A stretch of DNA of 32,150 nt from Firmicutes bacterium HGW-Firmicutes-15 (GTDB lineage Bacteria; Bacillota; Syntrophomonadia; Syntrophomonadales; Syntrophomonadaceae): the NCBI GenBank assembly GCA_002840245.1, contig PHAA01000033.1:1-32150 (forward strand). The letters run 5' to 3'. Within the stretch, counting starts at the first letter, position 1, and each line of letters starts with the position of its first letter. Under the pieces are notes generated by a model that made no database searches, had not been told where the DNA came from, and worked only from the letters and a program-made list of their open reading frames with translations. Below, one piece after another: positions 16,375-25,301 of the stretch. The position numbers and the translations under genes were made by a program.

Positions 16375-16842
16375 CTAAATGGTGAGATCTTGATTCGACG
16401 TCGGTTGATTATTGCGAAGCATAAAAACGAAGATAGGCCAGAGGCATAGGATGGAAAGAACGGTAAATAAGGTGGCCTGCGAAGGACTATAGATACTAAA
16501 AAGCTGGTAGAGGTATAAAAGAAAAAATATGAATGTTGCTAAGGATATTATTATTCCAAGTACTGGGATGAATTCCAGGATAATGCCTCCTACCATGACT
16601 ACCGGCAACCATAGGCCTAAATTAGTAATGCGAGTTCCGAAAAGATCCATATCCTCCACGATGCTGCCGGCAATATAAAGGTCAGCGATGGGAATCCACG
16701 CCAACCAAGCATTTTCAATGCCCTTATTGGCAGCCATTACCATAAAACCTATCGACTTAAAAACATATAGTACCAAAGGTATTAGGCACAGGAATAATCC
16801 CATTCCTGCAAACCAAGTTAATATTATTGAACCACTATCCAT
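16375..16842 (-). CDS. Small DUF5684-like integral membrane protein
   Basis: This 155-residue, strongly hydrophobic protein has about four membrane segments. I use the ATG at 16842, which has AAGGGGG 8 bases upstream; a longer frame begins at 16890 without such a site. The first segment is near residues 5-30 (IILTWFAGMGLFLCLIPLVL). It is followed by an AWLAWIPIADLYIAG loop typical of small proteins annotated DUF5684 (compare WxxxIPxYNxY), then LWLPVVMVGGIILEFI, GIIISLATFIFFLL and a last segment before a polar tail. Family function is unknown to me. It lies alone between convergent and divergent neighbours. Confidence 0.72.
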   Translation of the reverse strand: MDSGSIILTWFAGMGLFLCLIPLVLYVFKSIGFMVMAANKGIENAWLAWIPIADLYIAGSIVEDMDLFGTRITNLGLWLPVVMVGGIILEFIPVLGIIISLATFIFFLLYLYQLFSIYSPSQATLFTVLSILCLWPIFVFMLRNNQPTSNQDLTI

Positions 16843-16890
16843 AAAATAAACCCCCTTAATATTTTTTATAGTATATTTAAACTGCTTCAT

Positions 16891-17227
16891 TTAATTACCT
16901 GCTACATAACGTCAATAATGGGATAAACTGGACGCATGGGGATGAAAAAGACCGGCTGCAATTGAAGGAGGCAAATAATCATGATCAAAGATCCTAGAGG
17001 AAATTATTAAAACACTTGCCGATTACCTGCAGGTAAAAGGACGGGTAATAACTTTGTTAAAAGCTTTAACCCTGAAGGATCATCCGTAATCAAACACTAA
17101 CTGCAAAAGAGAGCGAATAGTGTCGAATAGTAAGGTATTATTTATACATTTATCAAAGAGGAGTATGGAAATAATTGCTGAATATTAAAATAATGTGTCC
17201 TATTATGATGAATGGTGGTAATCAATT
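16891..17227. other. Intergenic region with a decayed small reading frame
   Basis: The 337 bases before the kinase contain GAAGGAGG and an ATG at 16981 that opens only a 9-codon frame. In the +1 frame, from 16985 to the TAA at 17087-17089, there is a 34-residue protein-like stretch (SKILEEIIKTLADYLQ, then VKGRVITLLKALTLKDHP). This looks like a small gene with a one-base shift next to its start, or chance. The remainder is AT-rich and probably carries promoters for both flanking genes. Confidence 0.35.
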
Positions 17228-19594
17228 GTGAACGATGATGGTATTGAAGAAAAAATCACAAGCGAATTGGCTGAACTAAAGCTAAGAGTTGTTAACCTGG
17301 AAGCTAAAAATCAAGAACTTCAGAAAGAAGTAACCAATTTTCGTGGTGTGGAGCAGGCCCTAAAAGAGAGCGAGACTCATTTGCGTCTGATAACCAACAG
17401 TATACCGGATTCAATTATAATAATTGATAATGACGGAATTATTCAGCATTGTAGCAAAAGCATCCTTGGATACGAACCAGCGAGTGTTATAAAAAGTTCG
17501 ATTTTTGATTATATTCATCCTGATGACTTGGAAAAAATAAAAGATAACTTTCACAAAACCATCGATATGCATTTATCCGAAAAGGTTGAGTATCGTTGTA
17601 TAACCATAGATGGTTACTATATGTGGGCAGAGACTATTGGCAGTGTTATTTTGGATGAAAAGGATCAGCCTTCGGGAGTGGTATTTTACATTCGTGATGT
17701 TAGTGAACGCAAGCAGATTGAAGGGGCATTACGATTGTCAGAAGAAAAGTTTTCAAAAGCTTTTCATTGTAACCCTGATCCAATTACCATCACGACTTGG
17801 GGGAAAGGGCGTTATATTGAAATTAATAATGCTTGGATCGAGGCAACCGGTTATAAACGATCTGAGGCCATCGAGCATACTGACATTGAGTTGGGTTTTT
17901 GGGTCGCTTTAGAAGACCGAGATATAATGTCACGGCAAATCCACGAACAGGGAAGTATTCGCAACTTTGAAACCATGTTTAGAATGAAGTCTGGTGAGAT
18001 TCGGATTTACCTTATTTCAGCGGAAATTATAGATGTGGATAATAATAAACCACACCTGCTTTGTGTACATACGGATATTACCGACCAGCTGATAATGGAA
18101 GAAAGGTTGCGTAAAAGCGAAGCAGAGTTGCGTAGTTTAATTGAAAATGCTAACGGAATTATCTATTCCGTATCGTCGGAAAGAAAATTTAATTTTGTAT
18201 CTCCCGGCTGGACAGAACTACTGGGACACGATTTAGCTGACGTGAGAAATCATCCAATTGAAAGCTTTATTCATCCGGATGATATTTATCTGTGCAGAAA
18301 TTATATGGATAAGGTAATTGCTACTGGTAAACATCACAAAGGAGTAGAATACCGGGTAAAGCATAAAAACGGTAAGTGGCGCTGGCATACTTCGAGCGGG
18401 ATGCCCGTTAAAGATGAGTCTGGTATTAATTTATATTATGTGGGTATGGCCATAGATATAACTGAGCGTAAGCAAGCCGAAAAAGCCCTCCAGGAGTCAG
18501 AACAGCGGTTTCGGGAGATGTTAGAGAATATCAAATTAGCAGCTGTAATGCTCGACAAGAAAGGCCGTTTAACCTTCTGTAATGAATATTTTTTGCAGTT
18601 GTTGGGTAGGGAGCGGAAAGAGGCAATAGGCCAGGATTGGGCAGAAAACTGTCTCCCTCCAGATGTTCGCGAGCGTGATATGCGAATATTAAATAGGAGC
18701 CTGGAAAAAAAAGCAGCACCCTCATACGGGGAAAGTGAAATTCAAACCAAAACCGGTGAACGCAGGATAATTATGTGGAGCAATATCTTTCTTAACTCGG
18801 CAGGTAATGCCGTAATTGCTAGTATAGGGGAAGATGTCACTGAACGCCGGACTGTAGAAAAAAGAAACCAGGAGCTTATACTGGAATTAGAATCTACCAA
18901 TCGAGAATTAAAAGGCTTTACTAGTATAATATCACATGAATTGAATTCCTCACTCCGTGGAATTACAGCTCTGGCTGATTGGCTTTATAGTGATTACTAC
19001 GATAGCATTGATGAACAGGGCAGAGAACATTTGACTTTACTTCAGAGACGAACTATAAGAATGCACAACTTTCTAAACGGTCTACTTCGATATTTGAGGA
19101 TAAGCCAACGGAGGGAAGAGAAAACCAAGATAAATATTAATACAGTGCTGACGGAAGTAATCGAAATGTTAGTATTACCAGACAATATTTCTATAGTTAT
19201 CGACAATGAGATGCCATTACTAGTATTGGAAAATATGCATATCCAGTTGGTGTTTGAAAATCTAATTAGTAATTCTATTAGATATATGGATAAAAATAAA
19301 GGCCAAATAAAAATATCCTGTCAGCAACAGGGGGAGTACTGGAAGTTTAGTATTCAAGATAATGGACCTGGGATCGATGCTAAATATTTTGAAAGAATTT
19401 TTAGAATTTTTCAAACACTGAAGCCTCGTGATGAATATGAAAGTACCGGGATAGGATTATCTATTGTTAAAAAGATTGTTGAACTATATGGCGGAAAAGT
19501 TTGGGTTGAATCTAAGATCGGCGTAGGAAGCACTTTTCATTTCACCCTGCCAGATCAAAACAGTATTAAGAAGATTAAGATGCAAACCAATTGA
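17228..19594 (+). CDS. Multi-PAS sensor histidine kinase
   Basis: This 788-residue soluble kinase has a coiled N-terminus (1-45) and four PAS domains (about 48-164, 170-290, 296-415, 424-540), several closing with the DVSERKQ/DITERKQ-type PAC ending. HisKA has His570 in ISHELNSSLRGI, in the phytochrome-like subgroup with a long LLRYLRIS helix. HATPase_c (about 665-780) has N-box NLISNSIRYM, G1 DNGPGID, F-box RIFQTL and G2 STGIGLSIVKK. There is no transmembrane segment, so the signal is cytoplasmic; no ligand can be assigned. GTG start with ATGGTGGTAA upstream is weak but consistent with family length. The second PAS (SEEKFSKAFHCNPDP) is clearly related to PAS2 of the PocR kinase at 7656 (SEEKFFKAFHCNPDL), so they share a recent domain source. 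No partner regulator is adjacent. Confidence 0.92.
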   Translation: MNDDGIEEKITSELAELKLRVVNLEAKNQELQKEVTNFRGVEQALKESETHLRLITNSIPDSIIIIDNDGIIQHCSKSILGYEPASVIKSSIFDYIHPDDLEKIKDNFHKTIDMHLSEKVEYRCITIDGYYMWAETIGSVILDEKDQPSGVVFYIRDVSERKQIEGALRLSEEKFSKAFHCNPDPITITTWGKGRYIEINNAWIEATGYKRSEAIEHTDIELGFWVALEDRDIMSRQIHEQGSIRNFETMFRMKSGEIRIYLISAEIIDVDNNKPHLLCVHTDITDQLIMEERLRKSEAELRSLIENANGIIYSVSSERKFNFVSPGWTELLGHDLADVRNHPIESFIHPDDIYLCRNYMDKVIATGKHHKGVEYRVKHKNGKWRWHTSSGMPVKDESGINLYYVGMAIDITERKQAEKALQESEQRFREMLENIKLAAVMLDKKGRLTFCNEYFLQLLGRERKEAIGQDWAENCLPPDVRERDMRILNRSLEKKAAPSYGESEIQTKTGERRIIMWSNIFLNSAGNAVIASIGEDVTERRTVEKRNQELILELESTNRELKGFTSIISHELNSSLRGITALADWLYSDYYDSIDEQGREHLTLLQRRTIRMHNFLNGLLRYLRISQRREEKTKININTVLTEVIEMLVLPDNISIVIDNEMPLLVLENMHIQLVFENLISNSIRYMDKNKGQIKISCQQQGEYWKFSIQDNGPGIDAKYFERIFRIFQTLKPRDEYESTGIGLSIVKKIVELYGGKVWVESKIGVGSTFHFTLPDQNSIKKIKMQTN

Positions 19595-19763
19595 TGGTGA
19601 AACCAGGGAGGGAATTGTTTTATTGGGATATGCCATGGCTATAATCATATTGGCTACAGTCTGAGGACTAGCCTTAAGGGAGTGTGAAGCAAAATAGATC
19701 AGCACTCCAGGGGCCGGTTACTTCAAGGCAACCAGGTTGTGTTAAGTAAAGGTGGGGAGTGAT

Positions 19764-19841
19764 GTGCTGGAGCGGCTCCGGGAGGCAATAGAAAGCAAGA
19801 GGAAGTGGGCTATTGTCCAGAATATACAGATTAAAGCGTAA
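19764..19841 (+). CDS. Possible 25-residue micro-ORF
   Basis: GTG at 19764 follows AAAGGTGGGGAGTGAT, which could be a ribosome binding site, and opens a charged peptide (MLERLREAIESKRKWAIVQN, then IQIKA) ending in TAA at 19839-19841. It looks like one amphipathic helix. No family is recognised, and its size makes chance likely. Confidence 0.25.
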   Translation: MLERLREAIESKRKWAIVQNIQIKA

Positions 19842-19862
19842 TCACTAAAAAGGCCTATTGCA

Positions 19863-19893
19863 GAAAAATAAAAAGCCCGCCAACTACGGCGGG
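19863..19893 (-). terminator. Terminator of the tRNA-Lys gene
   Basis: On the - strand CCCGCC pairs with GGCGGG around GTAGTT and is followed by CTTTTTATTTTT. It begins 15 bases after the tRNA 3' end. Confidence 0.85.
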
Positions 19894-19908
19894 TTCTTTG
19901 TTTCTTAA

Positions 19909-19984
19909 TGGTGGGCCATGAAGGACTTGAACCTTCAACCTTGTGATTAAGAGTCACCTGCTCTGCCAATTGAGCTAATGGCCC
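19909..19984 (-). tRNA. tRNA-Lys (anticodon CTT)
   Basis: On the - strand the 76-base gene begins GGGCCAT and ends ATGGCCC-A-CCA, a perfect 7-base acceptor stem with an encoded CCA. The D-arm TAGCTCAATTGGCAGAGC, the anticodon arm GTGA-CTCTTAA-TCAC and the T-arm with GGTTCAAGTCC are all normal. The loop CTCTTAA gives anticodon CTT, reading AAG lysine codons. A terminator follows on the same strand. Confidence 0.96.
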
Positions 19985-20236
19985 GAGATGGTTTGTTCGC
20001 AACAATTAAGATTATAACCCCTGAGTTTTAATAAATCAATATACATTGGGTAATTATTTGAGCGGAAAGTAGAAAAACCCACTTGTGTCAGGATGAAAAG
20101 TTCAATATCAATGTTAGCTAATATATTAAGGAACAGGAATTGACTATCCGATGTAGAATTTTAGGTAATAGTAAAAGATGCAGATGATTTTTGTGAAGCA
20201 CAAAAATATGATTCCTGGGTAGATATTAAAAGCGGG

Positions 20237-21001
20237 GTGTTTAAAATACAAAATGTGACCATCAGTAATAAATATCGGGAGAAGCTTTCGGCATACCTAT
20301 TTGAACCTCCGGAAATAGGGAGATATATGTTAGTGGTGTGTCATGGATTCAGAGGAAATAAGGACAACGGTGGGAGAATATTTGAATTTGCTAAAAAGCT
20401 ACAGAAATTAGGTATAGGTACTCTTGCATTTGATTTTAGTGGCAGTGGTAACAGTGAAGGTGATTTCTCTCGGATTACACTTACCCGTCAGGCTGATGAC
20501 CTTCAAAAGGTTTTGAATTATGTCGATGATATGTTTTCTCTGCCTAATATTCTATTGGGTAGAAGTTTTGGGGGAAGTACGGTTCTGGCTGGAGGCTCAA
20601 AGGACCCAAGAATTGCTGGGTATATACTATGGTCGGCTCCGGCCAAGCTGGAACAAACCTTTGCTAAAATTATGCCGGAAGAATTCAAACGGATGAAAAG
20701 AGGAGAAACGGCTAAGATAAGGGATGAAGCAGGGGAATATATGCTGTACCCTGATCTAGTCTTGGATTTTAACCGTCATGATATGGACTCTTGCCTTCAG
20801 GATATTAAATCAAGGCCGGTTTTAATTGTACAGGCCAAGGATGATGAGGTAGTTGACCCTAGTAATGCATTTTATATGCAGGCAAGGCTAAATAACTGTA
20901 GTTTATCTCTGGTGGAAAATGCAGGTCATAGGTTTTTGGATAAAACTGCTTTAAGAGAAGAAATGACTATTGAGTGGCTAAGAGAAAAATTCCAATTATA
21001 A
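20237..21001 (+). CDS. Alpha/beta hydrolase (serine hydrolase, esterase-like)
   Basis: This 254-residue cytoplasmic alpha/beta-hydrolase has an oxyanion-hole motif HGFRGNKD (36-43), a DFSGSGNSEG segment typical of the BAAT/acyl-CoA thioesterase-like and DUF-type esterases, nucleophile Ser110 in GRSFGG, the acid in KDDEVVD (D202/D203) and His231 in NAGHRFLD. There is no signal peptide. Substrate cannot be told; proteins of this look are usually annotated as carboxylesterase or acyl hydrolase. The start is GTG at 20237; the ribosome binding site is poor, and GTG at 20255 is an alternative losing six residues. It stands alone, facing the deacetylase gene. Confidence 0.88.
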   Translation: MFKIQNVTISNKYREKLSAYLFEPPEIGRYMLVVCHGFRGNKDNGGRIFEFAKKLQKLGIGTLAFDFSGSGNSEGDFSRITLTRQADDLQKVLNYVDDMFSLPNILLGRSFGGSTVLAGGSKDPRIAGYILWSAPAKLEQTFAKIMPEEFKRMKRGETAKIRDEAGEYMLYPDLVLDFNRHDMDSCLQDIKSRPVLIVQAKDDEVVDPSNAFYMQARLNNCSLSLVENAGHRFLDKTALREEMTIEWLREKFQL

Positions 21002-21013
21002 AAGTAATAGTAC

Positions 21014-21050
21014 CAGGTGCACTATCTTAAAGAAGCCTGCACTTTTTATT
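21014..21050 (+). terminator. Weak terminator candidate after the hydrolase
   Basis: CAGG/CCTG and GTGCA/TGCAC offer short alternative stems between 21014 and 21042, followed by CTTTTTATT. The stem is only 4-5 base pairs, so confidence is low. Confidence 0.3.
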
Positions 21051-21954
21051 GAATATTTTTAGCGAAGGTGCTAATAGTATCAGCCTTGAATACTCTTATT
21101 CTGGGTAGGAGATACAAATCATTCTGAGATGTTGCTTTGCCGAACTTGACAGTAACCGCCGATGTGTAGCCGGCGTTCTTTATTACTTTGGGTGTATTTT
21201 CGTTATAAGCACCGGTTGGATAACAGAAGGAATAAACCTTTGTCCCCAGCTTTTGTTCCAATATTTGTTTAGAACCCGATATTTCCTGGGTTAAAGCAGT
21301 TGGGTTCACGGCAGTTAATGCTGGATGAGTATGGGAGTGGCTGCCAATTTCTACCCCGCCAGAATGCAGTAGTTTAATATGATCCCAGGTAAGATAGTTA
21401 TAGAGTCCGGGGAAACTGCTGCATACATAGACGGTTGCCGGAAAAGCACATTCTTCCAGAATAGGCCATGCTCTATTGTAAATAGACACATATCCATCAT
21501 CAAAGGTTATTACTGCAACCTTGGGCGGTATTTGTTTGTTAACCAGCATTTCCCTAGCTTGGTTCATGGTTACTATCGTGTACCCATTGGATCGCAAGTA
21601 ATGCATTTGGGCCCTAAAATTATTTTCGGAAACATATAGGCTGCTGGGACCGTCACCGATTTCATGATACATAAGAATGGGAATCGAAAGGTTCTTAACT
21701 TGAGGTTTTGCAGATGGTGGTGATGGCGTGCCAACGGCAGAGCTTACTCCGTTTTCAATTCTAGTCGCTAACTCCGTGCTGGCGGCGGTATCATTCACCG
21801 GCGCCTTTCTATTGTGAACTATATTTTCTGGTCTAGACTTAAATACTTCCAGTGTAGATTTAATATCGTTAAGGTCAGCCATGGAGAGGGTGAAAGGTAT
21901 AACAATTCCTAAAATAATTAGGAAGGGAAATATGTACAGGTATTTCTTTTTCAA
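21046..21954 (-). CDS. Membrane-anchored or secreted polysaccharide deacetylase (NodB domain)
   Basis: A 302-residue protein whose N-terminus (KKKYLYIFPFLIILGIVIPF) is a signal peptide or anchor. A Ser/Thr/Pro-rich linker (about 45-90) precedes a NodB homology domain (about 95-290). The metal/catalytic motifs are TFDDGY and HSHTHPAL (H-x3-H), together with SFCYPTGAYNENT and a final LPRIRV. Such enzymes remove acetyl groups from peptidoglycan or other surface glycans. I choose TTG at 21954 because AGGAGGAAGAG precedes it by about 11 bases; the frame extends to 22047 but would put this purine run inside the gene and bury the signal peptide. It is monocistronic. Class PdaA-like versus PgaB/IcaB-like cannot be decided here. 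Confidence 0.9.
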   Translation of the reverse strand: MKKKYLYIFPFLIILGIVIPFTLSMADLNDIKSTLEVFKSRPENIVHNRKAPVNDTAASTELATRIENGVSSAVGTPSPPSAKPQVKNLSIPILMYHEIGDGPSSLYVSENNFRAQMHYLRSNGYTIVTMNQAREMLVNKQIPPKVAVITFDDGYVSIYNRAWPILEECAFPATVYVCSSFPGLYNYLTWDHIKLLHSGGVEIGSHSHTHPALTAVNPTALTQEISGSKQILEQKLGTKVYSFCYPTGAYNENTPKVIKNAGYTSAVTVKFGKATSQNDLYLLPRIRVFKADTISTFAKNIQ

Positions 21955-22284
21955 GGCTAACTCTTCCTCCTGTTTACAAGCATTTTTAAATCGTTGCAAT
22001 AATCCAATATTACTATATATCGTTAGTTGAAATATGTCTACTATCAAAATAATATGTGATCTAAAAAGAAAAACTGCTTATTTGCAATTGAAGACATATT
22101 ATCTATAAACTTACGAGGAAAATGGAGATAGGATTGCTACTATCTTAGAGAAGGGTTTGGCAATAATATATTTTTGGGCGATAATTGTGATTCCGGTTGG
22201 AAAAGCGATTTATATAGGGGAATAATTATCTACTAGATATTATACAGTAAGTTCTGCCTGCAGGGAAAAGACCGGAACTAGCTT

Positions 22285-23085
22285 CTACAGAACTATTTTG
22301 CCCAGATAGTTTATTAGCCCGGTTCTGACTGACGTCTCTACTATCTGGCTGTGCTTTCCAGAAGAGATCTCAACTTGTACCTGACATTCTTTTTGTCGGA
22401 GGTTGCGAATGCCTATTACAGCTTCCCCCCGTATATCACTCCAGGTAGTAGTTAAGGGCATTAACAGATCACCTTGGTTATGGTCGGATAATAGAGGCTG
22501 TTTAAGCGAGTAAATACCCTCTACCGCTCCCATAGTGGTCACTTCACAGACTTCGCCGGACTTTACATCCCGGGGGCGTATTAATAACAAGTCTCCTGGT
22601 GCTATGCGTCCAGTCATATCTGCCAGAGATATTTCTGAAGCACCGGCTTTGGCTCCCTGACTTCCCAGTTGGGCCCGGGCACAGTTATCACTGCAAAGGG
22701 TGGCGGTCAAACTGGTGCAGACGGGTTCACCAGTTACAGTGCACAGCGATGCCCTGATCAAGGTTGCTCCTGTGTTGAAGCGGTATGTAGGTGCCGGCTT
22801 TAAAGGGACGTACACAATTGGCTCGGAACGATCCAGCTTGCTCAGAATGACCTGAAGCTCTTCCTTAAAATAGTATTGAGACTCAATAGTTACCAGGTAC
22901 AAATCTTCCTCCAGATCAGTAAAAACCAAATATCCCCCCGCTTTACGCTGAAAAGCAGCCGGACGCCCATTCAAATAAACGGTCATCTCTTCATTACAGC
23001 CCAGAGAGCTATATTGGTCAATTAACCACAGAACCATTGATACTTTACGTCCCAATTTTAATGTGCTGGTTATATAATTATCCAT
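22285..23085 (-). CDS. Unrecognised protein partnered with the DUF4255 gene of the injection cluster
   Basis: The 266-residue product matches no family I can name. The N-terminal 90 residues look beta-rich: VYLNGRPAAFQRKAGGYLVF then TDLEEDLYLVTIES and ELQVILSK, a pattern like the carboxypeptidase-regulatory/transthyretin-like sandwich. The middle holds four close cysteines (C115, C123, C131, C135). The C-terminal half has two GDLLxxxP repeats (164-170 and 206-210) and ends in more strands. There is no signal peptide or membrane segment. ATG at 23085 has TAGGAGAAACTT upstream and follows the DUF4255 gene by 23 bases, so the two are an operon. By position it may be a surface, cap or attachment part of the contractile particle; this is inference from context only. 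Confidence 0.7.
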   Translation of the reverse strand: MDNYITSTLKLGRKVSMVLWLIDQYSSLGCNEEMTVYLNGRPAAFQRKAGGYLVFTDLEEDLYLVTIESQYYFKEELQVILSKLDRSEPIVYVPLKPAPTYRFNTGATLIRASLCTVTGEPVCTSLTATLCSDNCARAQLGSQGAKAGASEISLADMTGRIAPGDLLLIRPRDVKSGEVCEVTTMGAVEGIYSLKQPLLSDHNQGDLLMPLTTTWSDIRGEAVIGIRNLRQKECQVQVEISSGKHSQIVETSVRTGLINYLGKIVL

Positions 23086-23108
23086 AAGTTTCTCCTATTT
23101 CCAGGTTT

Positions 23109-23624
23109 TTATCGTACTCTAGGTCCAGCCATAAAACCGCCGCCATCAATAATGATGGGATAAACCATATATGCAACCGAAGTGCGGTAAGGTACATTAG
23201 GAAATATCCAAATTTTTTGCATCTCTTCAGGTGTCAGGTAATGTAAATCAATTCTTACGTCAGTTCCGTCACTTCCCAACGAACCCTGCAGATAAGCACT
23301 ACCTAAAGTGCTATTCTCATTTAAGGTCTGAATAGCGGCTCCCAATATGTAGCTTTCATCATACGCACGTTCTTGTATATCGGCGTCAGAATATGCGGTT
23401 AACAGGTAGTAGAGGGTCAGGTTCAGCAAAGGGTCTCCATCCCGTCGATACTCCCGATTTTGTTTAATTGAGTATAAATGCAAGCCTAGTTGCAGATCAT
23501 CGGTTTCAGCAGGCGAACACAGCCCGATCATATCCGGAGAAATAATCGGTTCAGGGCATAGATTATCCCGTAATACCTCAATCATTGAGGCTCCTGCTTC
23601 AGCAATTGCCGAGTAATTGGCCAT
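23109..23624 (-). CDS. DUF4255 protein (Pvc16/Afp16-like tail component)
   Basis: A 171-residue protein of the DUF4255 family, known as Afp16/Pvc16 in extracellular contractile injection systems and thought to cap or terminate the tube-sheath. Hallmarks are the N-terminal IAEAGASMIEVLRDNL helix, then LGLHLYSIKQNREYR, PLLNLTLYYLLTAYS, and the YILGAAIQTLNENSTL helix; the C-terminal half has IWIFPNVPYRTSVAYMVYPI. ATG at 23624 is chosen because AGGAGG lies 8 bases before it; a longer frame from 23753 lacks this support and the family begins about here. It faces away from the sheath gene with a betaine-binding-protein gene in between, so the cluster is split into two transcripts. Confidence 0.88.
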   Translation of the reverse strand: MANYSAIAEAGASMIEVLRDNLCPEPIISPDMIGLCSPAETDDLQLGLHLYSIKQNREYRRDGDPLLNLTLYYLLTAYSDADIQERAYDESYILGAAIQTLNENSTLGSAYLQGSLGSDGTDVRIDLHYLTPEEMQKIWIFPNVPYRTSVAYMVYPIIIDGGGFMAGPRVR

Positions 23625-23796
23625 CTTATCAGCCTCCTGTCTCTTGCTCTTAGAAAATGTCCGGTATTTAAACTTAGCAATAGTACTCTCCAAGATCTTC
23701 CTGTAGCAGTACCGTGCTATCATCTGATTAGTGGTTCGTAAAAGATGCTGCACATCTATATATAGCCATTTCAGGCTACATTTAATCTGTAAATTA

Positions 23797-24873
23797 TTAC
23801 TTAGATAGAAATTTACCGAAAAATGACTTTTTATTTTGAGGGACGGGGTTAAGGCTGGTCCAGATTTTCTTTGCTACGTCCTCCGAAACCCACTGACTCC
23901 AAACATCGGGATTTTTTCGTAACCATTCTTCAGCTGCCTTTTCTCTGTTAGCACTTTCATTTTCAACGTAAAGGAGAATTTCTTCGTTTTGGCCTCGGGT
24001 AGTTGCATATTTTTGTAAAAAGTCCAGAAGCTCTGGAGCTTTCTCGTTCATTCCGGAATTAGCTGCTTTCATAACGTTAGATTCAGGGTAAGAACATGCC
24101 CGGCCAAGTTTCCATTGTTCCTCACTATATGGTTCTTCACGCAAGAGGAGCATTTTATGGCCAGCAGATATAATACTGGGCTCTCGAACATAGCCAAGCC
24201 AAGCAGTCCCGCGGGAATAAGCCTGGTCGAGACTTGCGGACAGATTCTGTTCAGAATCGCTTGCCATCAGCATAAAGGAGGTGGACAGCTTGTAGCTTGC
24301 AAATTTTTCGGTGTTTATAGTCTCTGCCGGCCATCCCCGGGGGGCATTAACAATGATTCCCATGCTGCTGGTTGGGGATAGCTTGAATGTTTCCTTATAA
24401 ATGGGAAGGTTCTGAACTGATTTCAACGCTGGGAGCAGCGGTTCGATACCACGTTCTGTATCTCCTTCTACCAGGTAGGCGGGGACAAACCAGCCCTGCA
24501 CGGCAGAGTAATTGGAGCCCAAAGCTTTAACCTTGCTGCTTTTTAACAGGTCCTTCCACTGCTCGGGGTAATCAGAGGTCCAAACCTCCATCATTATATC
24601 TACATCACCCCTGCTCAGAGCAGCAAACAAAGGCAGAGTCTCCCCGGACAGGTAGATGGGCTGATAACCATAACCATGCTCTACTATATACCCAGCGATA
24701 CGGTTATGTACCTTTATACTCTCCCATTCAGCATCGGCAAACACTATGGAGGTAGATTGCCCGCTTATTTGTCCTCCCTCTTTACTCTGGGAGGAAGAAC
24801 ACCCTGAAAGTAGAGGGTTAATGACAATAATAAGACCGATTAGAAGACATAAACTTTTCCAACTTCTGCGCAT
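23797..24873 (-). CDS. Glycine betaine/proline-type ABC transporter substrate-binding lipoprotein (OpuAC/ProX)
   Basis: A 358-residue exported binding protein. The signal peptide ends in the lipobox LLSGC, with C25 as the anchor. The OpuAC domain follows: IVFADAEWESIKVHNRIAGY near the start, the SRGDVDIMMEVWTSDYPEQW segment, and Trp/Tyr residues (W50, W97, W106) of the kind that cage quaternary amines. It has AAGGAGT before ATG. There is no permease or ATPase gene beside it, so it must work with a transporter elsewhere or have another role. It sits between the DUF4255 gene and the sheath gene on the - strand and is probably unrelated to the injection system, although it splits that cluster. 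Confidence 0.88.
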   Translation of the reverse strand: MRRSWKSLCLLIGLIIVINPLLSGCSSSQSKEGGQISGQSTSIVFADAEWESIKVHNRIAGYIVEHGYGYQPIYLSGETLPLFAALSRGDVDIMMEVWTSDYPEQWKDLLKSSKVKALGSNYSAVQGWFVPAYLVEGDTERGIEPLLPALKSVQNLPIYKETFKLSPTSSMGIIVNAPRGWPAETINTEKFASYKLSTSFMLMASDSEQNLSASLDQAYSRGTAWLGYVREPSIISAGHKMLLLREEPYSEEQWKLGRACSYPESNVMKAANSGMNEKAPELLDFLQKYATTRGQNEEILLYVENESANREKAAEEWLRKNPDVWSQWVSEDVAKKIWTSLNPVPQNKKSFFGKFLSK

Positions 24874-24985
24874 AAGGACTCCTTAATAAATAGATAGTTA
24901 AAGATGTTATTTACTCGTATATAGAATTAGTTAAGGTGTGAAAATTTCTAAACTAGTAATTCTATGGATATTTATCCTAACTATA

Positions 24986-25013
24986 TTGAATTTAACAAAA
25001 TATGTGCTAAAAT
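24986..25013 (+). promoter_or_regulatory. Candidate sigma-A promoter upstream of the injection cluster
   Basis: TTGAAT (24986-24991) and TAAAAT (25008-25013) are spaced by 16 bases in AT-rich DNA and point toward the sheath gene. A transcript from here would have an unusually long leader of about 700 bases. Confidence 0.35.
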
Positions 25014-25301
25014 ACAAGAAAACATTTGAAAAACAATAAATATCTCGAAATATTGGGGTTTTGTCTAAGCTCAATTCATTTTCGGACATTTTAATACTCC
25101 TTATGACAATTTTTTCTCTATTATCGATTTTGGTTTTAATGCTGTCAGATGTATTTTCTAAAGAAAAGATTTATTTATAAAATATGAAATATGTCTACAG
25201 TGGCCTAAATAGCATTAAGTATTCCTAAAAAGCTGGCTTAATGTGCAGCTAAAACGAATAAGGCATTAAGCTAGAGCCAAAAGCATTTAAGGAGGTGAGT
25301 A

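Larger units (their letters stand above)
19595..19908. other. Intergenic region between kinase and tRNA
   Basis: Apart from the micro-ORF and terminator listed separately, I see no gene. A short imperfect hairpin, CCGGTT to AACCAGG near 19715-19734, is the only structure noted in the left part. A + strand stretch near 19620-19685 reads as a short hydrophobic peptide (LLGYAMAIIILATV) ending at a TGA; I do not call it. Confidence 0.4.

Noticed and set aside
16246-16449. A + strand 67-codon frame after the PurF-like gene
   Set aside because: It begins inside the terminator stem and overlaps the 3' end of the membrane-protein gene on the other strand; no protein-like features.
19484-19705. A - strand 73-codon frame at the kinase 3' end
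   Set aside because: It largely overlaps the kinase HATPase coding region and has no ribosome binding site.
19742-20005. A - strand 87-codon frame
   Set aside because: It reads straight through the tRNA-Lys gene; tRNA-derived frames such as this (LAQLAEQVTLNHKVEGSSP) are well-known false genes.
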